Below the pieces are notes generated by a model. It did no database searches. It had not been told where the DNA came from and saw only the letters and a list, made by a program, of their open reading frames with translations. The position numbers and the translations under genes were made by a program. From assembly GCF_949628265.1 (NCBI RefSeq), contig NC_088788.1, positions 23,732,335 to 23,796,334 on the forward strand: 64,000 bases of DNA, read 5' to 3'. Below are positions 13,901-24,371 of this stretch, piece after piece. The stretch is from Cloeon dipterum. Taxonomy: Eukaryota > Arthropoda > Insecta > Ephemeroptera > Baetidae. How positions within the stretch are numbered: the first letter of the stretch is position 1; each line of letters starts with the position of its first letter.

Positions 13901-16900
13901 ATCTGCAGTGCCATTTGGAAGCAATCAGATTTGTGCAGGGCAGTGTTAGCATTCACAGCCACCCCCTGCAGCAGCAGAGAGAGAAGATACAAGTCAAGGG
14001 CATTCAAATTTTTATTCTTCAAGCGTTCTTTCACAATGTCAGCAAAGTCCAGCGGGCAACTCTTCCACACCTTCTTTACCACATCAAAAATGGCAGAAAC
14101 ATGCTGAGTTTGCACAGAGTCACTCTTGTCAATGCCTAGAAAAGGAGGATTTAATTAAATGTTCTCTGGATGTTGGAAAACACTGGTTTTTACCCTTTTT
14201 AATGTCTTTGATCATGGTCGAGTCGCAGCCAAACTTTGTATCAGCAAAAATGGTCATAACTTCTGGATGGTGAGCTGCGTGGGACATGGCTGATAAAATT
14301 GTCAGTGTCTTTTTCAACTCAGAAGCATTCTCCCTAAAATGTTAAAATAAATTTATAATCCACGTATATCTTAATTAACTTACGGAACAGCGTTTCCAAC
14401 ATGCGCCACAAGGTAAGCAACGGCTTTCAGATTCCATTTGTTTTGTTTTGCATACTCCAGCAGGTCCAAAAGCAAATCAAACAGCTCCTCTTTTGGAGAA
14501 ATAACCTTGCAGAAACTTTTTAGTGTAAGCACCGCGCACACCACCTGCATGCTGTCATCTCTCAGACGGTCACGTAAGTAGCTTTGCAGCATTATCCTAT
14601 CCATTTCCTGAAATTACATTTTGCAGCTTATAAAAAAATTATCACATTTGAATCAACACATCAGTTTTGTGACCTGAAATTTAAAAATGGCAAGAAAGAA
14701 CGCCAAGTAATCAAATTTAATTTATATTCTAAGATGTTTCTGTTCTTTAAATTGATGATTTATTTCCCATATTATTCATTTGCGATGTTATGTTATATAG
14801 CATTGCTGAATGTGGCTAAAGCAGGTTTATCTTGTGGTGATTCTCCCCACTAATTGGTACTAACGACTTCCAGACGTATCCAAATTAAGGTCAAGAACCT
14901 TTGTTTCCAATTTACTCTTTCCAAATTGACTTAAATTAATTATTCTAATCAAATAATTAATTTCCTGACAATAAAGATAAACTCAATTTCATTCCTAACA
15001 ATTGTGGATAGCAATAAATATATTTCACATTAACTTTAAATGGCGACATGATGTTAGAACACCAGGAGATATTAATTTAAGTAGTTGCGTTATTTGTTGT
15101 GTTTCAATCATCCGACACTAACTCTAGAATCTAAAATCTCCACCAGAGAAACCATACCATAAAAAAGAAGCTACAAACCTTGGCATTCTTGGTAAACTTG
15201 GCGGCAGTCCTGACTGCAGAAGCTCTGATTGCCTCTTCAGGGTGCACCAACTGAAGACAAATGCCCTGCACAGTCAGTACACCATCCTCTCCTTTTAAGC
15301 CTTTGTGAGAAATGACCACTGCATAACAGAGAAAATAAGATCATGAAGGAAATATAGATAAATAAAAGTACCGTGGAAGGTTTCTTTCAGGTCAGTGTCC
15401 TTAGACAAAACATCTTTTGCCACCGAGTCAAATGCTGAGGGGTATCGAGACTCCAAAATTTGACAAATGTCACCAAACCATCGGATTTCTGCAATATTGC
15501 TTGTGTTTTCTGGAAGGTGCTCAAAGATCATTCTGCAATGAAAATTTTATTAATTTTGATTCTAACAAATAAAGCTAGATTTGGAATACCTGATGACAGT
15601 GGCTGCTTGATCTTCATCAAGAATCAGATTTTGAAGCAATTTGATCAAAAACTGGTCAACTCCTTTGATGAAGAAGATGCCTTCATTTCTGCAGTCTCCC
15701 AACGCAGATTGCAGGAGTGGAACCAAAAACGGTACCAGATTAAGTGTCTGGGAAATTTTCGTAATTAATTAACTTTAATTGGTTGTTAACATGACAAAAT
15801 ACCTTGTGTTCCTCATGAAATCTTTCAAAGTTGCCAACAAAATTGCTCATGGTGGCAAATTGAGTGGTAATGAAAGTGGTAAGTTTGGGCGATGTGCCAA
15901 CAATACGAGTTTGAGAAGTCATCAGCAAGAAAACAACTGACAAAGCATCGTATTTCAGCAAATCAATTTTTGTCTGCAAATGAAAGTTTTAATTTAATTT
16001 AGAAAGATATATTATGTAGAAATCATACCATAGTCAAGTGCGTTATCAACTCTAAGGTAAGAGTTTCTGAAATCGGATAGCTGGCGACCAGGTGACTAAT
16101 CACAGCAAGGCAGCTGGCTAGAAATGGAGGAGACGCCGAAGAAAGCCCAATATGAAGGTAAGGGACCATGCAGGCCAGTTGCTGCTGGTTGAAATCCTGC
16201 TTCAACATTGCCATGACTCCAAGAATCGTTGATGCAGAGAATGCAAATTGAATTTGCAGACGAGAAGAATCGCCTAAAGCACAATCCTACATACCATTTA
16301 TAATTAATTCAATGTATCAATATGATAAGTACAAGGCAACCTTGTGTGCGTCAACAGTGTACTGCAAGATCATGCGGAGGAAATGAAGTTGCTTTCCAGC
16401 CATCCGGTGAACAGTGTGAACATCCAACGGTGTTCCACTATTGAGGACAGGCTTGAGCCAGCTCCATGAGGAATTCTCCTTTTTTATTTCCGGGATGGCA
16501 CGGAGAATCAAGCAAAAGGTAGGAGTGTTGTGGTACGGCAAGGCGCACATGATCAAGTCATCAGGGCAGTACTCTCCAATTTGGAATCTAAAAAACAGGA
16601 AATTAAATGGTTTGGAATTGCACTCTGTTTGTATTTAGTCCTAAAACCTGTGCACAAGCCACTCGAGCGCCTGCAGCGCTGGTTTCAATGCAAGATGAGG
16701 TGACACCATGAACAAGAACTTCTTCACCTCTGCATCCAGTTTTTCGTTAAAATCTGACGTTTCAACAGCCCTCTGAATGCTCTTGCTGGACTCGCGGAAT
16801 AGTAAATCCTCAAATATTTTGAACCGGGGGTACAAAGTTTGCAGCTCTTTGATTCCTTGCACACCTGCATCAAATACAAGTTATTTATGACACATTTAAT

Positions 16901-17065
16901 TTAATTTACAAGGAAAATCATACCTAGTTGAAAGGCTTTGTCAAGCGTGAGTTGTTCGGCCGTGTGCGTATCAAACAGGATTGATAGAACCTTCCTGGAT
17001 TCAACAGACTGTTCCGTCTGAGGTGCTTGCAGCTTTTGCAGCTGCTGAGCTAAAGACGTTGACAT
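7908..17065 (-). CDS. HEATR1: HEAT repeat-containing protein 1 (UTP10/BP28)
   Basis: Nucleolar HEAT-repeat scaffold of the t-UTP subcomplex of the SSU processome, needed for rDNA transcription and 18S pre-rRNA processing. 31 exons (minus): 16924-17065, 16648-16864, 16341-16587, 16029-16286, 15803-15973, 15590-15747, 15372-15532, 15179-15318, 14384-14607, 14194-14333, 13885-14135, 13560-13830, 12834-12961, 12621-12797, 12387-12565, 12147-12333, 11862-12095, 11512-11717, 11301-11453, 11046-11250, 10843-10971, 10493-10787, 10261-10436, 9867-10205, 9484-9810, 9247-9425, 8951-9194, 8718-8896, 8380-8662, 8164-8322, 7908-8105. They sum to 6357 nt, 2118 aa, close to the human length of about 2144. 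The N-terminus MSTSLAQQLQKLQ and C-terminus KILGEPLSKYF match the family ends, and the C-terminal BP28CT region (WKQLHYQILLKTR) is clear. Individual boundaries may be off by a base. A GC-rich repeat fragment sits in the intron upstream of exon 13. Confidence 0.95.
13453..13543 (-). repeat. dispersed repeat fragment, copy 1 (in HEATR1 intron)
   Basis: A GC-rich island in an AT-rich intron. Its reverse complement resembles 50165-50248: both contain GAAC, then TGCT(T)AGCAC, then GGTYCC, ATAAC, CGC and CGGATAACATG in the same order with small indels. Translated, both give VPIT just before a GGATAACATG segment, but a one-base indel shifts the frame here. Probably a remnant of an old mobile element; its class is not recognised. 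Confidence 0.35.
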
Positions 17066-17401
17066 TTTAAGGTTTTTTCGTTGCCTGTATAACAGCAGAA
17101 CTTCAGGCACGGAATTGCGGTGGTTGATAGGCCCAATCGATATTCATCAAAACTGAAATCATCAAAGTAAAAGAGATGTTTGGAAACGAAGCCGGTCAAA
17201 TCTGTATTAGATTGCACGTGTTCTTCATTATTCACCTCTTCTGGTCTGGTCGATTTGTTGTTGGTTTGAAGCTAGGGAGGGGGCAAAACCTGGTGCGCAT
17301 GCGAGCTCCATTCAAACATAGTTGGCGCAATGGGAAAACAGCTCAGCTTCATACCGACATCGACCGATGAAAAAACAGACAGATAATGTTCAAGGCGAGT
17401 T
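17066..17401. promoter_or_regulatory. HEATR1 promoter region with NRF1-like site
   Basis: Directly upstream of the HEATR1 start codon. TGCGCATGCGA at 17294-17304 matches the palindromic NRF1/Ewg consensus often found in promoters of growth and ribosome-biogenesis genes. A purine-rich GGGAGGGGG run adjoins it. No TATA box is seen. The assignment to HEATR1 is by position only. Confidence 0.4.
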
Positions 17402-17478
17402 GTTGTTAAATAATTATGATAATTGTTATTAAAATTAGTTAACTGGTAGTCGGAGCACATTCATACACATAAAAAATT
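17402..17478 (+). repeat. 77-bp direct repeat, left copy
   Basis: Begins GTTGTTAAATAATTATG and ends CACATAAAAAATT. It is identical over 77 bases to 17916-17992. The two copies bracket the POLR3H exon-1 duplication. Upstream, both copies also share GAGTT, with a three-base GTT slippage between them. Far longer than an ordinary transposon target-site duplication. Confidence 0.9.
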
Positions 17479-17909
17479 ATAGCACTCACGCAGCATCGTT
17501 TCCAAGTAAAATGCACAAAAATTAAATTAAATTCAGTAAATTCATTATGTTGTACATATTTTTTCTGAAACACTCCTCGACCCTCCCTTCTTCGGGCAGA
17601 AGCCTTCTTTCTAATTATTTACCATGGATGCCCTCGCTGTCGCAGAGCTTGACTTTGCCTTCGATCGTCTCCTCCTTAAAGGGGCAGAATACGACGTAGC
17701 GGAAGGTAACTTTAAGGTGGGCCGAACCATCGCCAGGTATGAGGTGCGCAACCCCGATGTCGGTCACGTCGTACAGGCAGATGCACAGCCCAACGTTGAT
17801 CACCACCTTGTTGGCAAGCTTCTTGTTAAGCACCGTCGCGATCGCCTCGTTACGGTTCTTGCCAAAAAGCCTCGGCTCAATCTTCACCACCATTTTGAAC
17901 GTCCGCAGT
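17473..17909 (-). pseudogene. partial duplicate of POLR3H exon 1 plus intron flank
   Basis: Copy of 4901-5318: POLR3H exon 1 without its first four codons, plus about 120 bases of intron 1. Over the shared exon (17623-17908 versus 5033-5318) I find one difference, T to A at 17832, changing Glu to Val in the ATEL segment (ATVL). The splice donor changes from GTAAGT to GTAAAT. The intron part has two short extra segments near 17509 and 17535. Inclusion of intron sequence and absence of poly-A show a DNA-level rather than retro-copy. The other POLR3H exons are not seen nearby, so it cannot encode a full subunit. The flanking repeat supplies a new in-frame ATG at 17972-17974, giving an open frame to 17615. 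Not known to be expressed. Confidence 0.85.
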
Positions 17910-17915
17910 AAAAGA

Positions 17916-17992
17916 GTTGTTAAATAATTATGATAATTGTTATTAAAATTAGTTAACTGGTAGTCGGAGCACATTCATACACATAAAAAATT
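17916..17992 (+). repeat. 77-bp direct repeat, right copy
   Basis: Identical to 17402-17478. Read on the minus strand it provides an ATG and 20 codons that run in frame into the POLR3H exon copy. Confidence 0.9.
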
Positions 17993-18802
17993 TCACAAAT
18001 CAAATTATTTTCCCCATATTATTCAAATTTAGATCAAACATAAATTATTACAACTCTATATTATATCGCAATCATAATTTAAAAAATGAACTTGTGAATG
18101 AATTAATAGTTTTTATTTCATACCTACTTTTTTACAGCTACGCTTAAAAGCTAAGCAAACATATTATACTATCAATATCTTTTAGAACTGAAATATAAAA
18201 TGTCGGCAAACGTGACAGATAAGATACACAAGATTTTCATATCTCATCAGCACTCCTAACACGTGTAATTCAAGGGTGCTTGTGCTCTAATAGTGACTGT
18301 TAAGAGATATTTTCCATATTTTCTGATTAGAGTGTTTTACCCATTTTGCTTCAATATTGCAGTATAAGATCCAGCCATGCCTTGAAAGACACGCTCCTAC
18401 AACAATTGGCAAATTTTGGATATCTCTACCGCTTATTCCTTTGGTTCTCGACATAAAATTTTCTTGTAAGTTCCTTTTATATTTTCGATATTTTCTCTAG
18501 TTCACAAATTCCTCTTTGCTTTGGACTATCAATGTGGTTCTTGTATATTTATATAGTTCTAAAAAGCAATCAAAAGAATTAGGTTTATTAAAGGCACCAT
18601 AAATTTTTCATCTCACGCATATCTCCATAAATATCTGTAGACATTCTTTCAGAATTGTGTGACTGTGCACATGTTTTGAAAGCATTTTCTTAGCAGAGAG
18701 CTTGGTAAGGCTCGCCTGAGTCGCTTGGAAATAGAAGCGTGCCGCATGCCGTCGAGAGCACACATGTGCAACTGAGAGAACACGACAACAGAATCACGTG
18801 AA
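17993..18802. other. spacer upstream of the ZIP transporter
   Basis: AT-rich spacer. It should contain the promoter and 5' UTR of the downstream zinc transporter, probably in the GC-richer last 130 bases. No other gene or repeat is recognised. Confidence 0.4.
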
Positions 18803-21800
18803 ATGGACCCAACCGCCGCCAAGTGGATTGCACTGGTCACTCTGGGCCTGGTGTCCTTTACGCTCGGAGTGATCCCTATCAAATTATCTTCTGCTTTGAA
18901 GTGAGTGTACCCATTTTCAATATAAGAATTTAAAGCACGTCGACTTCTTTTTTGTTTGGTCGCAGGTTATTTTAGGACGGGGAAAATTGTCTGTTGTGAA
19001 TAGGTCTCAATAGCGTTTAGCATTGTACCTATAGCACCACAAAAAAACTTAAATTGCAGATACCAGCAGTCATTCAAATGCTCCTCAAGAATATTTCATA
19101 TTTTTTTAAAAAAAAATTCCTCGCTGTTGTATATGATACATTTACAGACTAGGGAACAAAAAGCTCGCTTAATATAGTTTTAGAATGTATTAAAAAGAAC
19201 CAGTTTAAATTTATGTATGTCATTGTTTCTCAATTTCAATACAACTCATAATATGAACAATGAAAGTTAGATATAAAGCTCAATCATCAGAAGTTTCCTC
19301 AGTGCCCTCTTTTTAAAATCAAATTATTTAAATTAAATTACCCTTGGATTCACATAGCTGGAAAATATTTTATCAATATAGGTTGAACATATATGTCATG
19401 TGAAAGATAAGCTTAAAAAATATTTGGCTAGTAAAAATCACACCATAAATAATGAAGTTTTTTATAGTTCTGTCTCGATCTGGGTAAATGTTAAAATTTT
19501 ACTCAATATAGGGCATTTGAATGTGCATTACAGGTGGACCCGGCATGGGTGCCAAAAGTCACCTAGATCGCAAGTCGTGTTATCGGCACTTCTCTGTTTT
19601 GGAGCTGGCGTCCTGCTCGCAACTGCTCTCACCCACATGCTCCCTGAAGTCAGGAAAAATATTGACGATGTCATCACGGCAGATCCGAATTTTCCACCAA
19701 TACTCAAGAATTTCCCTCTGACAGAAGTTTTGCTGACAGCTGGATTTTTCATTGTGTACGGTCTGGACGAGGTATTTTTACTAACTATTAAAAATGTAAA
19801 AATATATTTAAAATGACGAATAAAAATAACGTTGCTAGCTGGTCCACAGTTCTCTATACCGAAACCAGCACTCGCACTACGAGCACATCGAGGCTACGCC
19901 GCAAAGCGGTCCTTCTTCGCACTCGCATTCCCACTGTCCACCAACAGGGGTGGTAGAGCAAGAGCCGAGGCCTTCAGCGGCCACTTCTCTGATTAGAAAC
20001 ACATCTGGCCTCCACCACTATGGAGCCACTGAATGCCACAGCAAGCATGTAAGTCATGTGAATTTTCAAGTTTTTTGAACAAAGACGCATTTTAAAAGGG
20101 CCCATACTTACTTTCGCATAGGTCGTGCAGTCGGAGGCGCACGAGAGTCACATAGCCTCCACGGACAAAAAAGGCGACTCTGTTCACGGCCACGGTCACA
20201 GTCACAGTCGACGCTCATCCCTAAAGGAGCAACCAATGACAGCAACAAGCGGACTGTTGGCCCTATTAGCCCTCTCAATTCATGCAGTAATAGAGGGGCT
20301 AGCAATTGGTCTGCAAAATTCGACCACAAACGTGTTGTTCCTGCTACTCGCGGTAGGCTCAAAAAATTTTGTGCGGTATAATTTTCAATAAAAATATGGA
20401 AAAATTAAGGTATCAACGCACAAGTTAGTGATTGCTTTCTGTCTGGGAATGGAAATGTGCTCTGGCTGGGGGGCCTCAAGGACAACCCGAAAATTCCATG
20501 TTACGTTTATGGCAGTTTTCTCAGGAATGTCATCGCTGGGGATTTTGATAGGACTGATGCTCATGGGCTCAGGGGAGCCAGGAGGATTGCTCATTCAGGT
20601 TTGATTAATTCAGTTTGATTTTAATATTAATAGACATCACGGAGCCAAGCCTGTTACAATGATATACGAAAATTAAATTTAAGGAAATCTGAATGACGAC
20701 TATACCCGGTGTGGAAATTCTCTGCAGCTTATATACTGCGGTTAATATGAGTTTTGTTTTGTAGCTAAAGTACTGCTGATGAGGCCATATGAAGGGCCTA
20801 AACAGCGCATTCTCTGTATATAGTACGAGAATGCGTTATTTAAATTTTCTTCAGAGAATTTTCACTATTATAGTTAAAGCGTCCAGAATTAATTTTCCAC
20901 GCAGGGTACAGCCATCATTATTTATTTATTATTATTGTTACTTTAAACAGATAATCTTATATAGTTGTTTGTTTATATTAAAGGATCAGCGATCAACGTA
21001 CTTTACTTCATTGTAATGCGTAGAAGAGAGAAAGATAAGAAATTAATAGAAAATATTAATGATATCGAAACATATTATGAGATGCAATAGTGCGTATTCA
21101 ATAACATGACATAGACGCTATTTAAGTCGCTGGAGAGGATAAAATTACTTCAGGGTGTACAGAGATAAACATTGTAATTAATAGCACAGTGCAAGCCAGG
21201 GACGACAGCTTTAAAATTAAACACTACCGAATGAATGAAGCTGAACGTCTTATAGTAGCCAATTGATATGATCAAGGTTGACTTTCGTCGTATAATGCCA
21301 AATTTTTCTTGCCGCGGGCCTCGCACTTAACTCCTAAATATGAAATATTTTGCACGCGAATATTTACTGTCAACAAAAGCTACCTTTCACGTGCATCCAT
21401 GTTTCCAGCAGACCACACTATACCAAAATTTGACCCTTGAGTAAAAATAAATACAGATATTCATATTTGTTGTACATCTGCGTGATTGCTTGTCAGATAA
21501 ATAGGGAAAGGAAACGGTGCTGCTTTAGAGTGTTAGAATACAAGGGAAAAATACGAAAAATGCAACATTTTTATTGTACATCTAAATATTTTTAAATCGC
21601 GCATGATCAAATTATTTGACAAAAAATTATAGCTATCCACTTTCATTATTTATAGTGCAATAATTGAAAATTTTAAAATCAATTCAAAAATGCTTTGCGT
21701 TCTATAATTACTAGAATTACTGCGGCTTATTAATTTGAATCAATGTTTGCAGGCACTTCAAGCTTTAGCCGCTGGGACACTTCTTTACGTGACTTTCTTT

Positions 21801-22031
21801 GAAGTGCTGCCTCGAGAAAGAGCCAAGTGCCACGCAGGGATAATACAGTACCTATCTGTCCTCACAGGTTTTGTGATAATGCTCTCGATTGACACATTTG
21901 GTAATATCATGCAAAATTTAATTAAAAAACAAAAATGCCCGAATCAATTTTATTTTGTAGTTCCTCATGGATATGATGTTGATTATGTTCAGACGACCGC
22001 AACAATTAATGCAACGACCATGCTCCCTTGA
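18803..22031 (+). CDS. ZIP-family zinc transporter (SLC39A1-3-like)
   Basis: Imports zinc into the cytosol across the plasma or an internal membrane. Exons 18803-18900, 19534-19771, 19839-20048, 20122-20352, 20410-20598 and 21753-22031 give 414 aa. A hydrophobic first segment (WIALVTLGLVSFTLGVIPIK) forms TM1. FGAGVLLATALTHMLPEV is the conserved TM2 motif. A long His-rich cytosolic loop contains HSHSHC and HGHGHSHS, expected to bind zinc. TM4 carries HAVIEGLAIGLQ, with the His and Glu of the transport-site metal centre. TM5 and the following helix read HKLVIAFCLGME, and the last exon has LAAGTLLYVTFFEVLPRE, diagnostic of the ZIP I/II (SLC39A1-3) branch. The C-terminus after TM8 is longer than usual. 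A polyadenylation signal AATAAA lies at 22114-22119. Confidence 0.92.
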
Positions 22032-22777
22032 AGAAAATGTTGAAAGTTAAAGAGTTCAGAAAAGTGATTTGCGTGTTTTATATCAAGCCATGAATAATGT
22101 TCAGTAAATTAAAAATAAAGGTACAAAATGCTAAATTTAATTACGAGTAAAAATCCCAGTAAATAAACAACTGTAATATTATATCAAGAAAATAACGGCA
22201 CGGATAAAAAATTAGCAAAAAATATGCCAATCTATTACTTAATTTTTTTCTCCTTTTTATATACATATACAAGCACTTAAGCATTTTTGAACCAATTTGA
22301 ACACACATAATTATAGCCATGCACCACCACTATAAGCGAAACCTCAAGAAATAAAACCGCAAATAATACAGTTTGCAGCGGGAATCTCTCAGCGCGATGT
22401 TCCGAAAAAGCAAACAAGAATAAAAAATCAATTTGTTTGAATGAAGTAAACAAATGTTTCTTATCAGCCCTAAAGCTTTTCAATTTTTTGTGCTGTTTTT
22501 TTTAAACAGAAGTGAAAAAAATGTAAAAACCATACAATGATATTAAGCCTGTTATAATATACGCTTATTGCTTCCCGGGCATGAGCTCTGTTCTCTGTTG
22601 GCTCTCCTAAAGACCAATCACCAACGGAAGCTTTAACAATAGGCTCGCCAGCTGGAGTTTAAACCTTTGTACTTGGGCGAACTCTTATCAGTGGGGTTCA
22701 CAGTGATTACATGCAATCTCCGGCAATCAGAAATTTTATAAAACGTTTAGTTTGTGCACGTTGTTAGCCGCTATAGA
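22032..22777. other. spacer ZIP / enoyl-CoA isomerase
   Basis: Contains the ZIP 3' UTR (AATAAA at 22114-22119) and the promoter of the downstream isomerase. No additional gene is seen. Confidence 0.4.
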
Positions 22778-23893
22778 ATGGCAGTCACAAGCTATCCTGG
22801 GGTTAAAGTTACTCTGAAAGATGGACTGAGGGTGATTCAGCTTGACAATCCAATGAGGAGAAATGCGTTAAGTCTAGAGGTAAGATGTTTTGTGTTGTTT
22901 ACTTTAAGCCGGGGGCTATTTTGCCATAAAAATGTCAGTAGAACTTTTAAAATGTTTAAAAATAATAATGGTTTTCAGGTTTATGAGGCTTTGACCTCTG
23001 CCCTCAAAGAAGCTGCTGACGACCCTGCCACAAATATTACAGCCATCACAGGTTCTGGTGGATTTTATTCAAGTGGCAATGATATTTCGGCCACTACTGC
23101 TGGTTTTGCTTCTGGAGACACCGAGGAGATCAGCACAAAAATTAAACAGGCTGCCAATGTGTTGAAGTATGTAGATATTTGCCTAGAAATCGTTATGGTT
23201 GTGAATGATTAAATTGAACTTTCAGAGTATTTGTAGACCAGTTCATTCTGTTCCCCAAAGTCTTGGTGGCTGTGGTTAACGGTCCTGCTTACGGAATAGC
23301 TGTGACCACCCTCGCACTCTGTGATGTTGTTTATGCCTCTGATACGGTTTGCTTCTACTTAATTAAATCTTGATCATCAAAGTATTATTTCATTCTACAC
23401 AGGCAACGTTCAACTGCCCATTTGTGAAGCTGGCGTTTACCCCAGAAGGCTGCTCCTCCTACACTTTTCCAAAAATTATGGGGCACAGTCTGGTTGGTTT
23501 ATTTTATTACTAAACTTATTTGATTGAAAGTTTTCATTTTAAGGCAGCTGAGGTTTTGTATTTCAACCGAGTACTGGATGCCAAAGAAGCTCTAAACTGC
23601 GGACTTGTGTCCAGGGTCAGCTCGAACCTGGACAAAGAAATTTGGCCCCACCTTCAAGTGCTGGCAAAAGAGTACAATTGCATTGTAAGCATTTGTATTG
23701 GAATTTCCCTATTTGATTAATTAAATCAAATTTTAAGGCCATGAACCATGGTAAGAAGATGGTGCGGCGCTGGGAAAAAGAGCATCTGCTCAAGATTAAC
23801 GCAGCAGAAATCGAGCTCTTAGAGGAACGATGGACCTCTGAAGATTTCTTTGAAGCAATGATAGCGTTTTTTGCCAAGAGAAGCAAGATGTAA
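22778..23893 (+). CDS. enoyl-CoA delta isomerase 2-like (crotonase family)
   Basis: Crotonase-fold enzyme expected to shift 3-enoyl-CoA to 2-enoyl-CoA in oxidation of unsaturated fatty acids. Exons 22778-22879, 22979-23166, 23226-23346, 23403-23492, 23544-23684 and 23738-23893 give 265 aa. Oxyanion-hole segments are SSGNDISA and [11 protein letters not shown]. The [12 protein letters not shown] motif with the presumed catalytic Glu at residue 152 is typical of the ECI2/ECI1 peroxisomal branch. The protein ends in Ser-Lys-Met, which fits the PTS1 peroxisomal signal. There is no N-terminal acyl-CoA-binding domain and no mitochondrial presequence, unlike vertebrate ECI2. The ATG at 22778 is the first in frame after an upstream stop. 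A chromodomain-type CDYL relative is the main alternative, but no chromodomain is present. Confidence 0.88.
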
Positions 23894-24371
23894 TTTTTTA
23901 TGCAATAACCGTAATAACAATTTTCGGAAATCAGTCATCTATTTTTATCGAGTTTTACTGAAAAGTCAGTTAAATTTTGATATTGTTAAAATGTCGCATT
24001 AAAAATATTTTTATACAGAAACAAATTTTATTTTATTTTAATATGCCTATGAAGCGAATAATTATTTTTATCTTGAGATTCCAAACTTAATGTTACGTTA
24101 AATTTTAAATTTTTGTTCTTTTATCAGTGATTATACTCTTCACCTATTCACGCTATTTAGCTTTGGCTGCAATTAATCATAACACTAAAATGTTAAATTT
24201 AGCAGCTGCATCAAATTAAAAAATAGGCATGTAATTTAAACTTATTTGCAAAGCTGATTTTTTCCCCACTTGATCACTCTTCCCTGTGAAAAGTTCGCCT
24301 CTTCAGTCACTGACAGGCAGCAGTCAAGCAGTGCGCCTCTGCCGGCTGATTTCGTTAACTACAGGGTAAAC
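23894..24371. other. spacer isomerase / Suppressor of fused
   Basis: AT-rich 3' UTR of the isomerase followed by a GC-richer 100 bases directly before the Sufu start, likely its 5' UTR. Nothing else recognised. Confidence 0.35.
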
